A stretch of DNA of 64,000 nucleotides from an uncultured Bacteroidales bacterium (GTDB lineage Bacteria; Bacteroidota; Bacteroidia; Bacteroidales; UBA932). How positions within the stretch are numbered: position 1 is the first letter of the stretch; each line of letters opens with the position of its first letter. Of this stretch, positions 1-9,126 are shown piece by piece. Made by a program: the position numbers and the translations under genes. The notes beneath the pieces were generated by a model. It ran no database searches. It worked only from the letters and a program-made list of their open reading frames with translations, and was not told the origin of the DNA. The stretch spans positions 62,001 to 126,000 of the forward strand of contig CAMVKH010000004.1 in NCBI GenBank assembly GCA_947168065.1, written 5' to 3'.

Positions 1-1
1 C

Positions 2-1912
2 GAATTCGACAGCGACGAGATCCAGAAGCAGATCAAGGAGACTTACGCCCGCATGACCGAAGGTCACGGCAAGACCAAGACCTCGAAGCACCGCCGCGAG
101 AAACGCGAAGAGATATCCCAGAAGATGCAGGAAGAGCAGGAGCGCCAGGAACTCACCAGTAACGTGCTCAAGGTTACGGAATTCGTGACCGTCAACGAAC
201 TGGCCATCCTGATGAACAACACCCCGGTGACCAAGGTCATCGAGGCCTGTATGAACCTCGGTCTGATGGTGTCCATCAACCAGCGTCTCGACGCCGAAGC
301 CCTCGTGCTGGTGGCCGAAGAGTTCGGCTACAAGATCGAATTCGTCACCGCCGAGATCCAGGGCGCCATCGCCCAGGAGGAAGACAAGGAGGAGGACCTC
401 CTTCCGCGTCCGCCGATCGTCACCGTGATGGGTCACGTCGACCACGGTAAGACCTCGCTGCTCGACTACATCCGCAAGACCAACGTGATCGCCGGCGAGG
501 CCGGTGGTATCACGCAGCACATCGGCGCCTACAACGTCGCCCTCCCCGACGGTCGTCACATCACCTTCCTCGATACCCCGGGTCACGAGGCCTTCACGGC
601 CATGCGTGCCCGCGGCGCCAAGGTCACCGACCTGGCCATCATCATCATCGCGGCCGACGACGCCGTGATGCCGCAGACCGTCGAGGCCATCAACCATGCC
701 CAGGCAGCCGGCGTCCCGATGATCTTCGCCATCAACAAGATCGACAAACCGGGCGCCAACCCTGAGAAGATCAAGGAGCAGCTTGCCAACATGAACATCC
801 TGGTGGAAGACTGGGGCGGTAAGTACCAGTGCCAGGAAATTGCGGCCAAGAAGGGTATCAACGTAGAGGAACTCCTCGAAAAAGTCCTGCTCGAAGCCGA
901 CCTGCTCGAACTCAAGGCCAATCCCAACAAACTGGCCGTGGGCAACATCATCGAATCGTCGCTCGACAAGGGCCGCGGCTATCTGGCCACGGTACTCGTG
1001 CAGAGCGGTACGCTCCACGTGGGCGATCCCATCGTGGCCGGCTGTTTCGCGGGCCGCGTGAAGGCCATGTTCAACGAGCGTGGCCAGCGCCTCAAGGAAG
1101 CAGGCCCTTCCACCCCGGTCTCCGTACTCGGTCTGAATGGCGCGCCGACTGCCGGCGACACCCTCAACGCCATGGAAGACGAGAAGGAAGCCCGCGACGT
1201 GGCCAACAAGCGCGAACAGCTGATCCGCATCCAGGGCATCAAGACGCAGACCCACATCACCCTCGAGGAGATCGGCCGACGTATCGCCCTGGGCAACTTC
1301 CAGGAACTGAACATCATCGTCAAGGCCGACGTGGACGGTTCCATCGAGGCCCTCTCCGATTCGCTCATCAAACTCTCGACCGAAGAGATCCACGTCAATG
1401 TGATCCACAAGGCCGTGGGTGCCATCTCCGAGTCGGACGTCCTGCTGGCCGTGGCCTCCAACGCCATCATCATCGGCTTCCAGGTACGCCCGATGCCCAA
1501 CGCCCGCAAACTGGCCGAAAAAGAGCAGATCGAAATCCGTCTCTACTCGGTCATCTACGACGCCATCGAAGAGGTCAAGAGCGGTATCGAAGGCATGCTC
1601 GCTCCTGAGGAGAAAGAGGAGATCACCGCCAATGCGGAAGTGCTCGAAACCTTCAAGATCTCGAAGGTCGGTACCATCGCCGGCTGTATGGTCCGCGACG
1701 GCAAGCTGACGCGCAGCGCGAAGGTTCGCGTCATCCGCGACGGCATCGTGGTCTACACCGGTACGCTGGGCTCGCTCAAGCGCATGAAGGACGATGTGAA
1801 GGAAGTCGCCGCCGGCTTCGACTGCGGTCTGAGCGTGGACGGCTTCAACGACATCAAGATCGGCGATATGATCGAGGCCTACCAGATTGTCGAAATCAAA
1901 CGCAAACTGTAA
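2..1912 (+). CDS. infB: Translation initiation factor IF-2 (5' end outside window)
   Basis: IF-2 is the GTPase that places initiator tRNA on the 30S subunit and promotes subunit joining. The reading frame is open from base 2 ([17 protein letters not shown]...), upstream of the ATG used by the ORF track, so the gene is cut by the window edge and only the C-terminal two thirds or so is present. The G domain starts at about residue 125 of the tracked ORF, with G1 [17 protein letters not shown]3 DTPGHEAF and G4 NKID, followed by the beta-barrel and C-terminal initiator-tRNA-binding domains ending at KRKL. purB follows after 15 nt on the same strand. Identification is certain; only the start is unknown. 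Confidence 0.97.
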   Translation, partial: EFDSDEIQKQIKETYARMTEGHGKTKTSKHRREKREEISQKMQEEQERQELTSNVLKVTEFVTVNELAILMNNTPVTKVIEACMNLGLMVSINQRLDAEALVLVAEEFGYKIEFVTAEIQGAIAQEEDKEEDLLPRPPIVTVMGHVDHGKTSLLDYIRKTNVIAGEAGGITQHIGAYNVALPDGRHITFLDTPGHEAFTAMRARGAKVTDLAIIIIAADDAVMPQTVEAINHAQAAGVPMIFAINKIDKPGANPEKIKEQLANMNILVEDWGGKYQCQEIAAKKGINVEELLEKVLLEADLLELKANPNKLAVGNIIESSLDKGRGYLATVLVQSGTLHVGDPIVAGCFAGRVKAMFNERGQRLKEAGPSTPVSVLGLNGAPTAGDTLNAMEDEKEARDVANKREQLIRIQGIKTQTHITLEEIGRRIALGNFQELNIIVKADVDGSIEALSDSLIKLSTEEIHVNVIHKAVGAISESDVLLAVASNAIIIGFQVRPMPNARKLAEKEQIEIRLYSVIYDAIEEVKSGIEGMLAPEEKEEITANAEVLETFKISKVGTIAGCMVRDGKLTRSAKVRVIRDGIVVYTGTLGSLKRMKDDVKEVAAGFDCGLSVDGFNDIKIGDMIEAYQIVEIKRKL

Positions 1913-1927
1913 CAAACCTTTACCGCA

Positions 1928-3262
1928 ATGGATCCGCTGCTGGCCATATCCCCCGTCGACGGCCGCTACGCCGGCAAGACGGCGGAACTTTCTGCCTTCT
2001 TTTCCGAATGTGCGCTGATGCGCTACCGCGTCCTGGTGGAAGTGGAGTATTTCATCGCCCTTTGCGAAATGCCCCTGCCCCAGCTCGAAGACGTTGACCC
2101 GGAAGTCTTTCCGCAACTGCGGGCCATCTACGGCGACTTTACGGCGGAAGACGCTGCCCGCATCAAGGAGATCGAGCGCCGGACCAACCACGACGTCAAG
2201 GCCGTGGAGTATTTCCTGAAGGAGCGCTTCGCAGACCTCGGTCTCTCCGCCTACGCCGAATTCATCCATTTCGGCCTTACCTCGCAGGACATCAACAATA
2301 CGGCTACTCCGCTCTCGCTCAAGGAAGCGCTGGCTGAGGTTTACATGCCCGCCCTGCGCGAGCTGCTCGACATGCTTTCGCAGCGCGCCGCGCTCTGGGC
2401 CGACGTTCCGATGCTGGCCCATACGCACGGTCAGCCCGCATCCCCGACGCGTCTGGGAAAAGAACTGGAGGTATTCATCGTCCGGTTGAAAGAGCAGCTG
2501 CGCCAGCTGGAAGAGCGGCCCTACCCCGGTAAGTTCGGCGGGGCGACGGGCAACATGAACGCCCATTACGTGGCCTATCCCGACATCGAATGGAACAGCT
2601 TCGCCGAGCAGTTCGTCGCCTCCCTGGGCCTCAAGCGCTCCTACCCCACTACCCAGATCGACCACTACGACAACCTGGCCGCGATCTTCGACGCCCTGCG
2701 CCGGATCAATACGATACTGGTGGACCTGAGCCGCGACTGCTGGCTCTACATCTCGATGGAGTATTTCGGACAGCAGCTGGTGGCCGGTGAAGTAGGCTCC
2801 TCCACGATGCCGCACAAGATCAATCCCATCGACTTCGAAAACGCCGAAGGCAACCTGACCTACGCCAACGCCATCTACGACTACCTCTCCTGCAAGCTGC
2901 CGGTCTCGCGCCTGCAGCGCGACCTGACGGACTCCACGGTCTCGCGCAACATCGGCGTCCCCATCGCCCACTCGCTGATCGCCATCCGCTCCCTCCAGAA
3001 AGGTATCGGGAAACTGATCCTCAACGAAGAGCGCGTGGCCCAGGACCTCGAGCGCAACTGGGCCGTCGTCGCCGAAGGCATCCAGACCGTGCTGCGCCGC
3101 GAAGGCTTCCCCAAGCCTTACGAAGCCCTCAAAGCCTTGACCCGCACCGGCGAACACATCACCAAAGAGGCCATCAGCCACTTCATCGACTCGCTCGACA
3201 TCGACGACGCCGTCAAAGCCGAACTCCACGCCATCACGCCGCATAACTACACGGGCCGCTGA
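1928..3262 (+). CDS. purB: Adenylosuccinate lyase
   Basis: PurB cleaves SAICAR and adenylosuccinate, releasing fumarate, in purine synthesis. The 444-residue protein has the N-terminal SPVDGRY motif of the E. coli-type enzyme, the THGQPASPT segment and the fumarase/aspartase-superfamily signature GSSTMPHKINPIDFENAEGN with the catalytic serine loop. Length is close to E. coli PurB (456 aa). The ATG lies 15 nt after infB, so co-transcription is likely. The 3' end runs into REP-like palindromes that start 21 nt after the stop. Confidence 0.97.
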   Translation: MDPLLAISPVDGRYAGKTAELSAFFSECALMRYRVLVEVEYFIALCEMPLPQLEDVDPEVFPQLRAIYGDFTAEDAARIKEIERRTNHDVKAVEYFLKERFADLGLSAYAEFIHFGLTSQDINNTATPLSLKEALAEVYMPALRELLDMLSQRAALWADVPMLAHTHGQPASPTRLGKELEVFIVRLKEQLRQLEERPYPGKFGGATGNMNAHYVAYPDIEWNSFAEQFVASLGLKRSYPTTQIDHYDNLAAIFDALRRINTILVDLSRDCWLYISMEYFGQQLVAGEVGSSTMPHKINPIDFENAEGNLTYANAIYDYLSCKLPVSRLQRDLTDSTVSRNIGVPIAHSLIAIRSLQKGIGKLILNEERVAQDLERNWAVVAEGIQTVLRREGFPKPYEALKALTRTGEHITKEAISHFIDSLDIDDAVKAELHAITPHNYTGR

Positions 3263-3283
3263 CCCGGACGACCATCTTAGCAT

Positions 3284-3368
3284 CTGTCCAAGATTTCTAT
3301 GGTATTTCTTGGACAGATACTCTTTCCGGCGGCAACTGTCCAAGGTTTTCGTCGTATCCTTTGGACAG
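3284..3368. repeat. REP-like palindrome doublet, purB side of RAYT 1
   Basis: There are two 33-nt imperfect palindromes, 3284-3316 and 3336-3368, separated by 19 nt. Each begins CTGTCCAAG and ends TTGGACAG. The bases just 5' of the arms are GCAT (first) and GCAA (second). The same 33-19-33 geometry recurs at 4424-4508 on the other side of the transposase gene. This layout matches REP doublets mobilised by REP-associated tyrosine transposases, in which a conserved tetranucleotide precedes the hairpin. Confidence 0.8.
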
Positions 3369-3369
3369 T

Positions 3370-4326
3370 TTATTTCTTTTTAAGCGGGAAAAGAGCGACC
3401 AGCACTTCAACGGGCATCCTGAGGAGCCGGGCGATTTTGGCGTTGTCGGCATTGTAATCAAAGTGCAGTACCTTCGCCAGGGACAGTTTTTCATCCTTCC
3501 CTAACAGCGTTGCCTTCTGCCCATTATATTGCTCTTTGCAGATCCGGTAGACAACGTCGTTCAACTCATCGTCGGTGTAGAATATCGCATCACCCACCAT
3601 TGTGGCAATATCACGGTAAGACTCTATCTCCTTGGACAGCTTATGGAAATAGTGACGCGCATCCCGGAAAACCCCTTCCCCAATATCCAGCCGACAATAG
3701 TTCATTGGCGAGAAATACCCATCGACTATCTGGTAGGACAGAGGGTAATCGGCCTGTCTTGAATGGACGAACGCCCGCCTTTTCAATATATTGACGTCCC
3801 CAAACAAAGACGTCTGACGCTCCTTGGCAATGGGATTGAAATAATAGCTGTTCGCACCATATGGATACGTGAAGGGCGTCTGGTCGGGATCGACGACAAA
3901 ATTATTCCGGTTCGTATAACCGATCTGGTTCCGCAGCGATTCGAGTGTCTCTATCGCTATCGGTTCATCGCAGTTGAACCGGCGCAAATCTCTCTGGCCT
4001 CCATTCTTGACCAGATACCAGCGCAGGCGTTTCTTGAATAGTTCAAAAAACGCCAGAACCTCTTCCTTACTCCCACAAATCACGAAGTGTACATGATTGC
4101 TCATGATCTCGAAGGTGATGATCTGCACCTGCGGGCAATCGTATGCACACATCGCCACCAAAGTCATGGCAAACACATAATCTTCCGGATTCCTGAAAAT
4201 GACCGGCTGCTTCTCCCCGGGCGTGCATAAATGCCAGATTCCACCGTATTTCCGCAGCGTCATTTGGAAGACGCGTCGACAGCGTTCTTCCTTCTCATAG
4301 AAAGTGTGTTCCTTAACCATATTCAA
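3370..4326 (-). CDS. REP-associated tyrosine transposase (Y1/HUH family), copy 1
   Basis: This 318-residue protein has the HUH metal-binding motif in the context EIMSNHVHFVICG (about residues 75-87) and a candidate catalytic tyrosine in QIGYTNRNN (about residue 155), typical of the IS200/RAYT Y1 transposase superfamily. These enzymes nick single-stranded DNA and move or process REP palindromes. A C-terminal helical part (about 250-318, ...NAKIARLLRMPVE...) looks like a DNA-binding helix-turn-helix. The stop lies 1 nt from one REP doublet and a second doublet lies upstream of the start, so gene and repeats form one unit. A good promoter (TTTG, 20 nt, TATCTTTG) sits upstream. GC content is lower than the neighbours, suggesting acquisition. 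There are no IS200-type ends, so it is probably domesticated. Confidence 0.85.
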   Translation of the reverse strand: MNMVKEHTFYEKEERCRRVFQMTLRKYGGIWHLCTPGEKQPVIFRNPEDYVFAMTLVAMCAYDCPQVQIITFEIMSNHVHFVICGSKEEVLAFFELFKKRLRWYLVKNGGQRDLRRFNCDEPIAIETLESLRNQIGYTNRNNFVVDPDQTPFTYPYGANSYYFNPIAKERQTSLFGDVNILKRRAFVHSRQADYPLSYQIVDGYFSPMNYCRLDIGEGVFRDARHYFHKLSKEIESYRDIATMVGDAIFYTDDELNDVVYRICKEQYNGQKATLLGKDEKLSLAKVLHFDYNADNAKIARLLRMPVEVLVALFPLKKK

Positions 4327-4369
4327 TCCTCCATCCGTTATCCACCACCAACATGGTTATGGCCAACCA

Positions 4370-4401
4370 CAAAGATACAACGGAGAAGCCCCGATTACAA
4401 A
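4370..4401 (-). promoter_or_regulatory. Promoter of RAYT copy 1
   Basis: Read on the minus strand, TTTG (4398-4401) is followed after 20 nt by TATCTTTG (4370-4377). This fits the Bacteroidota primary-sigma promoter TTTG-N19-21-TANNTTTG. The expected start near 4363 gives a leader of about 35 nt before the ATG at 4326. Confidence 0.65.
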
Positions 4402-4423
4402 TACAATCGAAACAAAAGAGCAA

Positions 4424-4508
4424 CTGTCCAAGAATAGCTCAGGTATTCTTGGACAGAAGGCGTCTCTGCGGGCAACTATCCAAGGAAGCAGCCCGATTCC
4501 TTGGACAG
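4424..4508. repeat. REP-like palindrome doublet upstream of RAYT 1
   Basis: There are two 33-nt palindromes, 4424-4456 (perfect 13-bp stem CTGTCCAAGAATA with a 7-nt loop) and 4476-4508 (12-bp stem with one mismatch), with a 19-nt linker ending GGGCAA. Both are preceded by GCAA. Loop sequences differ from the doublet at 3284-3368 while the stem ends are kept, which indicates selection on structure. The doublet is in direct orientation relative to the other one. Confidence 0.82.
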
Positions 4509-4550
4509 ATTGAAGAATCAGAACGGTTCTTGCCCTGAGTGGCGAAAAAG

Positions 4551-4663
4551 AAAAAGGCGCTTCTCCTTTGCAAAGGGAGAGGCGCCTAGTCCTTTTAACC
4601 TAAAAACTTAACCTATGAAAAAACTATTCGATTGTAGGTTAAGCAAAGGGTGTGCCAAAGTCG
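4551..4663 (-). ncRNA. Candidate sigma-54-driven small RNA, copy A (promoter, RNA, terminator)
   Basis: On the minus strand the element reads TTGGCAC, 5 nt, TTGCT (-24 at 4652-4657, -12 at 4642-4646), matching the sigma-54 consensus with correct spacing. An AT-rich stretch of about 45 nt with two direct TAGGTTAA repeats follows, then a GC-rich hairpin (GGCGC/GCGCC outer stem, 4556-4585) running into TTTTTCTTTTT. The predicted start is near 4631, giving an RNA of roughly 80 nt. Bases 4590-4663 are identical over 74 nt to 9840-9913 on the other strand, while the two terminator hairpins differ in sequence but keep the fold. It begins 9 nt after the rimM stop, same strand. A function is not known from the sequence; a shared 3'-UTR terminator cassette is the alternative. 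Confidence 0.6.
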
Positions 4664-4671
4664 AATTCCGA

Positions 4672-5133
4672 TCAGAGAAGTCCTTCGGGAATATCGAGGG
4701 TGATGACTTCGCCGTGGATATTGACGATGAGTTCTTCGTGCAGGGGGAGCAGGACTTCGCCGCTGTCTTCCGTTTCGACGGTCAGGACGATGTTGCCGCC
4801 GTAGTCGCTGAAATCCACGATTTCGCCGATGATGCGCCGCGTGCGGCTGTCGCGGACCCTGAGGCCGATGAGCGTGTCTTCCTCTTCTTCCTCTTCTGCG
4901 GCGAAGCGGACCTCGCGGCCGACCAGTTCTTCGGCCTGGGCGAGCGTATCGACATCCTCGAACTTTACGATCAGGCGATTGCCCTTTTCCTGCAGGGATT
5001 CAAAATAAAAAGGAACCGGCAGTCCATCGAATTCGATGAATACCGGTTCCTGTACGTTCAAATCCTGCGGACTGTCTGCCGGGCGGCTCAACACCACTTC
5101 TCCGGCTGCGCCCCAGGATTTCAGCACCTTCAT
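4672..5133 (-). CDS. rimM: Ribosome maturation factor RimM
   Basis: RimM helps assemble the 30S head and binds S19. The 153-residue product carries the two RimM parts: an N-terminal beta-barrel beginning KSWGAAGEVVL and ending with VGREVRF, and a C-terminal PRC-barrel-like half with GEIVDFSDYGGNIVLTV...LPLHEELIVNI and the final DIPEGLL, which is characteristic. An acidic linker of consecutive glutamates sits between them (about residues 79-85). It is slightly short at the N-terminus compared with the usual ~170 residues. It follows rpsP by 8 nt on the minus strand, the widespread rpsP-rimM pairing. Confidence 0.93.
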   Translation of the reverse strand: MKVLKSWGAAGEVVLSRPADSPQDLNVQEPVFIEFDGLPVPFYFESLQEKGNRLIVKFEDVDTLAQAEELVGREVRFAAEEEEEEDTLIGLRVRDSRTRRIIGEIVDFSDYGGNIVLTVETEDSGEVLLPLHEELIVNIHGEVITLDIPEGLL

Positions 5134-5141
5134 CCCGAAAA

Positions 5142-5699
5142 CTACGCTTCCGGATTCTCAGCGGGAGCCTCAGCTTCAGCAGCGGCGGCAGCAGCCTCTT
5201 CGGCAGCGGCCTTGGCGGCAGCTTCAGCAGCAGCGGCGAGCTCAGCCTTCTTCTTGGCGATCGCTTCAGCGCGCTCCTCGTTGACCTTGGCCTCAGCCTT
5301 GATGGCAGCCTTGGCGGCAGCTTCGTTGGCGCTGGCGATGGTCTGCTTCTTGGAGGCCAGTTTCGAATCTTTCTGGGTCTTCCAGGCAGCATAGCGGCGC
5401 TCGGCTTCCTCCTCGGAGAAAGCACCCTTCGCTACACCACCCTGGAGGTGTTTCTTCAGCAGGACACCTTCGTAGGAGAGGATGCGACGGGCGGTCGTGG
5501 TCGGCTGGGCACCTTTGTTGAGCCAGTCGAGGGCACGTTCACCATCGAGGACGATGGTCGCGGGGTTTGTGTTCGGGTTGTAGAGGCCGATCTGTTCGAT
5601 CAGACGGCCGTCGCGCGGTGCGCGTGCGTCAGCGACGACAATGTGGAAATACGCGTAATTCTTCTTGCCGTGACGCGAAAGGCGGATTTTAACAGCCAT
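5142..5699 (-). CDS. rpsP: 30S ribosomal protein S16 with Ala/Glu-rich tail
   Basis: S16 is a 30S assembly protein. The N-terminal ~80 residues are canonical ([24 protein letters not shown]...[15 protein letters not shown]...). From about residue 115 to 185 there is a low-complexity Ala/Glu/Lys tail, probably helical, making it about twice the length of E. coli S16; such long S16 tails occur in Bacteroidota. It leads the rpsP-rimM operon, with its own promoter at 5771-5800 inside the gap to murF and a leader of about 65 nt. Confidence 0.97.
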   Translation of the reverse strand: MAVKIRLSRHGKKNYAYFHIVVADARAPRDGRLIEQIGLYNPNTNPATIVLDGERALDWLNKGAQPTTTARRILSYEGVLLKKHLQGGVAKGAFSEEEAERRYAAWKTQKDSKLASKKQTIASANEAAAKAAIKAEAKVNEERAEAIAKKKAELAAAAEAAAKAAAEEAAAAAAEAEAPAENPEA

Positions 5700-5770
5700 T
5701 TTGCTTTTGCTTTAAGTTAGTAATCAGTTCAATAATTGTAACTTCCCTATCTTCTCGAGAAAGGGCTTGC

Positions 5771-5800
5771 AAAGATACGGATAAATTTTGAAATACAAAC
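5771..5800 (-). promoter_or_regulatory. Promoter of rpsP-rimM
   Basis: On the minus strand TTTG (5797-5800) is followed after 18 nt by TATCTTTG (5771-5778). The leader downstream holds a small hairpin (CCCT...AGGG, about 5745-5764) that might serve S16 autoregulation; that part is speculative. Confidence 0.65.
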
Positions 5801-5804
5801 TTTT

Positions 5805-7130
5805 TTAAAGGGCATCGACGACCCGCTCCATGTGTTTGCCGTTGGAGCCCTTGATCAGGATGGTACGTTCCTCAAGCGGGTGCTCCGTCACATAGGCTTT
5901 GAGGTCTTCGATGGTGGGGAACGGCAGGATCCGGGCGTATCCTGCACCCAGTGCTGCCGCTGCGGCCGTGAATTCGTTGCCTACCAGATAAATCTCACCC
6001 GAGACGGAAACGGCGTGGCGAAGAATGGCCATGTGCTCGTCGGCCGAGTCGGGACCGAGTTCCAGCATGTCACCCAGCATCAGCACTTTGCCCGGGAATT
6101 CGGTGGCGGCGAAATTGTCGAGGGCGGCCCGCATGCTCGAAGGGTTGGCGTTGTAGGCGTCGATCACCAGCGTATTGTGGGCGGTCTTCACCAGCTGGCT
6201 GCGGCTGTTGGAAGGGGTATAGGCTTCGATGGCTGCTACCATCTTCTTGAACGGGACTTCGAAGTAGGTACCGACGGCCAGGGCGGCCATCACATTGTCG
6301 GCGTTGTAGTCGCCCACCAGATGCGTGGTGATGGTCACGGGCTTGTCGTCATGCGTGAGTTCGAGTTTCAGGAACGGGCTGTCCGGCGTTGCGGGCAAGA
6401 CCTTCACGTCCTGCTCCCGGACGCCGTACTTGCGGACGCAAAGGCCGGGCCGGTGCGAAACCATCTCGCACAGATGCGGATTGTCGGCATTGTAGAACAC
6501 GACGCCGCCCCGCTGGCGCAGGATATCGTAGAGTTCCCCCTTGGTTTTCTTGACCCCTTCGAAAGAACCGAATCCCTGCAGGTGTGCCTTTCCCACCGTC
6601 GTGATCAGGCCGCAGGTGGGCTGGACGATCTTCGTCAGCTCCGCGATTTCGCCCGGGGCGCTGGCACCCATTTCCACAACGGCCATGTCGGTGCGTTCGT
6701 CGATGCGGAACAGGGTGAGCGGCACGCCGATATGGTTGTTGTAGTTGGCCTGGGTGGCGACCAGATTGTATTTCTTCGACAGGACGGCGGCTACCAGTTC
6801 CTTGGTCGTGGTCTTGCCGTTCGTGCCGGTGATGCCCACGACGGGAATGTCGAATTGTTTGCGGTGATAGGCGGCCATCTGCTGAAGCATGGCCAGGGAA
6901 TTCTCGACTACGATGCATTTGCGGCCGCGATAAGCCGTACCTTCCAACAGGAAACGGTCGACAACCGCATAGCGGGCGCCTGCCTTGAGCGCATCTTCCG
7001 CAAAATCATTACCGTCGAACTTCTCGCCTTTGAGCGCAAAGAACATCATGCCTTCCTTGATGTTGCGGCTGTCTGTCGTAATGCCCGTACACTTCCGGTA
7101 GAGCGCATACAATTCTTCAACTGATATCAT
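5805..7130 (-). CDS. murF: UDP-MurNAc-tripeptide--D-Ala-D-Ala ligase (MurF)
   Basis: MurF adds D-Ala-D-Ala to UDP-MurNAc-tripeptide in the cytoplasm, completing the peptidoglycan pentapeptide. The 441-residue protein has the Mur ligase ATP loop GITGTNGKTTTKEL (about residue 100), the central-domain motif VVEMGASAPGEIAELT and the C-terminal DAYNANPSSMRAAL and MLGDMLELG motifs of MurF. It is a stand-alone gene; in many Bacteroidota an alanine racemase is fused behind a MurF-like domain, whereas here alr is separate at 46.6 kb. It is the last gene of a minus-strand flippase-dut-murF run (9-nt gap from dut). Confidence 0.96.
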   Translation of the reverse strand: MISVEELYALYRKCTGITTDSRNIKEGMMFFALKGEKFDGNDFAEDALKAGARYAVVDRFLLEGTAYRGRKCIVVENSLAMLQQMAAYHRKQFDIPVVGITGTNGKTTTKELVAAVLSKKYNLVATQANYNNHIGVPLTLFRIDERTDMAVVEMGASAPGEIAELTKIVQPTCGLITTVGKAHLQGFGSFEGVKKTKGELYDILRQRGGVVFYNADNPHLCEMVSHRPGLCVRKYGVREQDVKVLPATPDSPFLKLELTHDDKPVTITTHLVGDYNADNVMAALAVGTYFEVPFKKMVAAIEAYTPSNSRSQLVKTAHNTLVIDAYNANPSSMRAALDNFAATEFPGKVLMLGDMLELGPDSADEHMAILRHAVSVSGEIYLVGNEFTAAAAALGAGYARILPFPTIEDLKAYVTEHPLEERTILIKGSNGKHMERVVDAL

Positions 7131-7139
7131 GGTCTTGTC

Positions 7140-7571
7140 TTATTTTCCTGTTGAACCGAATCCGCCGCTTCCGCGACCGCTTTCCTCCAGCGCTTCCACG
7201 GGCTCCCACTGCACCGTCTCGTGGCGGGCGACGACCATCTGCGCGATCCGCTCGCCGGGATTGACCGTGAAGGGTTCGTTCGAGAGATTGACCAGCACCA
7301 CTTTGATCTCCCCGCGATAGTCGGCGTCGATGGTGCCGGGGGCGTTGACGATCGAGATGCCGTGTTTGGCCGCCAGGCCGCTGCGCGGACGGATCTGCGC
7401 CTCAAAGCCTGCGGGCAGTTCGATGTGAAGGCCGGTGGGTACCATCGCCCGCTCCAGCGTCCGAAGCACCAGGGGTTCCTGCAGGTCGGCACGGAGATCC
7501 ATGCCGGCAGACAGCTCGGTGGCATAGGCGGGCAGCGGGTAAGGTGAGTGATTGACGATCTTCACTTTCAT
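7140..7571 (-). CDS. dut: Deoxyuridine 5'-triphosphate nucleotidohydrolase
   Basis: dUTPase hydrolyses dUTP to dUMP and PPi, keeping uracil out of DNA and feeding thymidylate synthesis. At 143 residues it is a standard trimeric dUTPase, with all five motifs: [41 protein letters not shown] and the C-terminal [11 protein letters not shown] that closes the active site. Its ATG overlaps the flippase stop (ATGA), implying translational coupling. Confidence 0.97.
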   Translation of the reverse strand: MKVKIVNHSPYPLPAYATELSAGMDLRADLQEPLVLRTLERAMVPTGLHIELPAGFEAQIRPRSGLAAKHGISIVNAPGTIDADYRGEIKVVLVNLSNEPFTVNPGERIAQMVVARHETVQWEPVEALEESGRGSGGFGSTGK

Positions 7572-9043
7572 ACGGCAGCTCTTCTTTTCTGAACTACAAA
7601 TATAACAAATGCAATGGCAATATAGAGCAGCACGAAGGCAGAATGTACGAGGATTTTTGCCCAGACACCCATCTCAGGGAGCAGCATGCTCAGGCCCCAT
7701 ACGCCCAGACCAGCCGCTACCAGCAGAATCACCACGCCCCAATTATAGGGGATAGGATAATGCTTGCGGCCCAGCAGGGCGGTCAGCAGCAGCATCGTCA
7801 CATAGCTGGCGATGTGGCCCCAGGCCGCCGCGTGGTATGAATAGCGCGGCATGAAGATGAGATTGACCACGATGGTGACGACCAGGCCCGCCAGCGTGAT
7901 CCACACGGCGTAACCGGTCTTTTCGGAGAGTTTGTACCAGATATTGACGTTGAACAGGATGCCCGTAATCACATAGGCCATCAGCATGATGGGCGTGATG
8001 TCGAGACCTACGCGGAAGTCCTTGCCCAGCAGCAGGCCGATCTCATCCATAAAGAGCATCAGCACCACGAAGCCGAACATGCAGAAGGCCGTGAAATAGT
8101 TCAGGACCTTGGCATACGTCTGCTTGCTGTCTTTCTCGCGCTCGCGCTGGAAGAAGAAAGGCTCCGCCGCATAGCGGAACATCTGCACGAACAGCTGCAT
8201 GATGACGGCCAGCTTCACCGCGGCCTGATAGACGCCCAGGTCGGCGCGCCAGTTCACCGGATCGGCATTGACGAAGCGCATCAGAACGCGATCGAGCACG
8301 TCGTTCATGATGCCCGGGAGGCCGGCGATCATCAGCGGGAGCGAATAGACCAGCAGCCGGCCGATCAGCTTGCGGTCGAGCTGGAAAGAAAGCTTCAGCA
8401 GCTCGGGCGCAATCAGCACGAGGCAGACGATGCAGCTGACCAGGATGGCGAAAATCGGATAGGTGAAGTCGGGGGTCGAACTGACGAAACGCGTGAGCCA
8501 GAGGCTGGAACCTGCCGCGAAGCGTTTGGCCATCACCAGGTAGAGCCACAGGTTCACCGCCACTTCGGTAAGGATCTTGACGGTCTTGATGACGGCAAAC
8601 TTGAGGGCCTTGTGCTCGTGACGCAGCTTGGCGAAAAGGATGGCCGTCGTACAGTCGATGGCCAGGATCAGGCCGCAGTACACGATCATGTTCCGGAATC
8701 CCGGATAACCCATCGCCGTGGAGATGTCGCCCGAGAAGGCGATCATGCAGGCCAGGAAAAGGGCACAGATGCCGAATACCGTGACGAATGCGTTGGAGAA
8801 TACTTTCCTGGCGTCTGCACCTTCTTTGCTGGCGTAGCGGAAACAGCCCGTTTCCAGCCCCAGCGTCAGCACCACCTGGAGCATGGCGATGTAGGCCATG
8901 AATTCAGATACTACACCATATTGCGCCTGTGTGAGGACGCGTGTATAAAGCGGGACGAGGGCAAAGTTGATGACCCGGGCCAGGATGGTACTCAGTCCAT
9001 AGATGGCGGTTTCGCCGGCGAGTTGTTTGAGGGGATTTGCCAC
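7568..9043 (-). CDS. Polysaccharide flippase (MATE/Wzx-like, MviN superfamily)
   Basis: This 491-residue integral membrane protein has about 12-14 predicted transmembrane segments. The N-terminal [46 protein letters not shown] is typical of lipopolysaccharide/O-antigen flippases (Wzx-like, polysaccharide biosynthesis family). It probably moves an undecaprenyl-linked glycan across the inner membrane. The substrate cannot be told from the sequence, and no glycosyltransferase lies beside it. It is first in the flippase-dut-murF run; a minus-strand TATTTTTG box (9063-9070) lies 20 nt upstream of the ATG. Confidence 0.88.
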   Translation of the reverse strand: MANPLKQLAGETAIYGLSTILARVINFALVPLYTRVLTQAQYGVVSEFMAYIAMLQVVLTLGLETGCFRYASKEGADARKVFSNAFVTVFGICALFLACMIAFSGDISTAMGYPGFRNMIVYCGLILAIDCTTAILFAKLRHEHKALKFAVIKTVKILTEVAVNLWLYLVMAKRFAAGSSLWLTRFVSSTPDFTYPIFAILVSCIVCLVLIAPELLKLSFQLDRKLIGRLLVYSLPLMIAGLPGIMNDVLDRVLMRFVNADPVNWRADLGVYQAAVKLAVIMQLFVQMFRYAAEPFFFQREREKDSKQTYAKVLNYFTAFCMFGFVVLMLFMDEIGLLLGKDFRVGLDITPIMLMAYVITGILFNVNIWYKLSEKTGYAVWITLAGLVVTIVVNLIFMPRYSYHAAAWGHIASYVTMLLLTALLGRKHYPIPYNWGVVILLVAAGLGVWGLSMLLPEMGVWAKILVHSAFVLLYIAIAFVIFVVQKRRAAV

Positions 9044-9062
9044 GAGTGTCGTGTTTGTCTTA

Positions 9063-9090
9063 CAAAAATAAGAAATATTCGTTAAATTTG
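9063..9090. promoter_or_regulatory. Divergent promoter boxes for flippase (-) and PPIase (+)
   Basis: CAAAAATA at 9063-9070 reads TATTTTTG on the minus strand before the flippase gene. TAAATTTG at 9083-9090 is the plus-strand -7 box before the peptidyl-prolyl isomerase gene. Neither has a perfect TTTG partner. Confidence 0.5.
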
Positions 9091-9106
9091 GGCTGCGAAA
9101 AACAGA

Positions 9107-9120
9107 TATAAACGTTTATA
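9107..9120. promoter_or_regulatory. Perfect 14-bp palindrome in the PPIase leader
   Basis: TATAAACGTTTATA reads the same on both strands and lies between the TAAATTTG box and the ATG at 9127, where a repressor or an RNA hairpin could act. A related palindrome (ACGTTTATAAACGT) occurs at 43969-43982 upstream of the M6 protease. Confidence 0.4.
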
Positions 9121-9126
9121 CACGTC

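Noticed and set aside
3284-4508. Possible CRISPR repeats
   Set aside because: Regular 33-19-33 spacing resembles repeat-spacer units, but there are only two units per side, each unit is a palindrome, the linkers are similar to each other, and a RAYT gene explains them.
4615-5394. 259-aa plus-strand ORF MKKLFDCR...
   Set aside because: It runs antisense to rimM and rpsP with low-complexity translation. Its start lies in the opposite strand of the sigma-54 element. A short leader peptide MKKLFDCR in that direction was considered, but the T-run after the hairpin supports the other strand.
5832-7124. 430-aa plus-strand ORF
   Set aside because: Antisense of murF with no family features.
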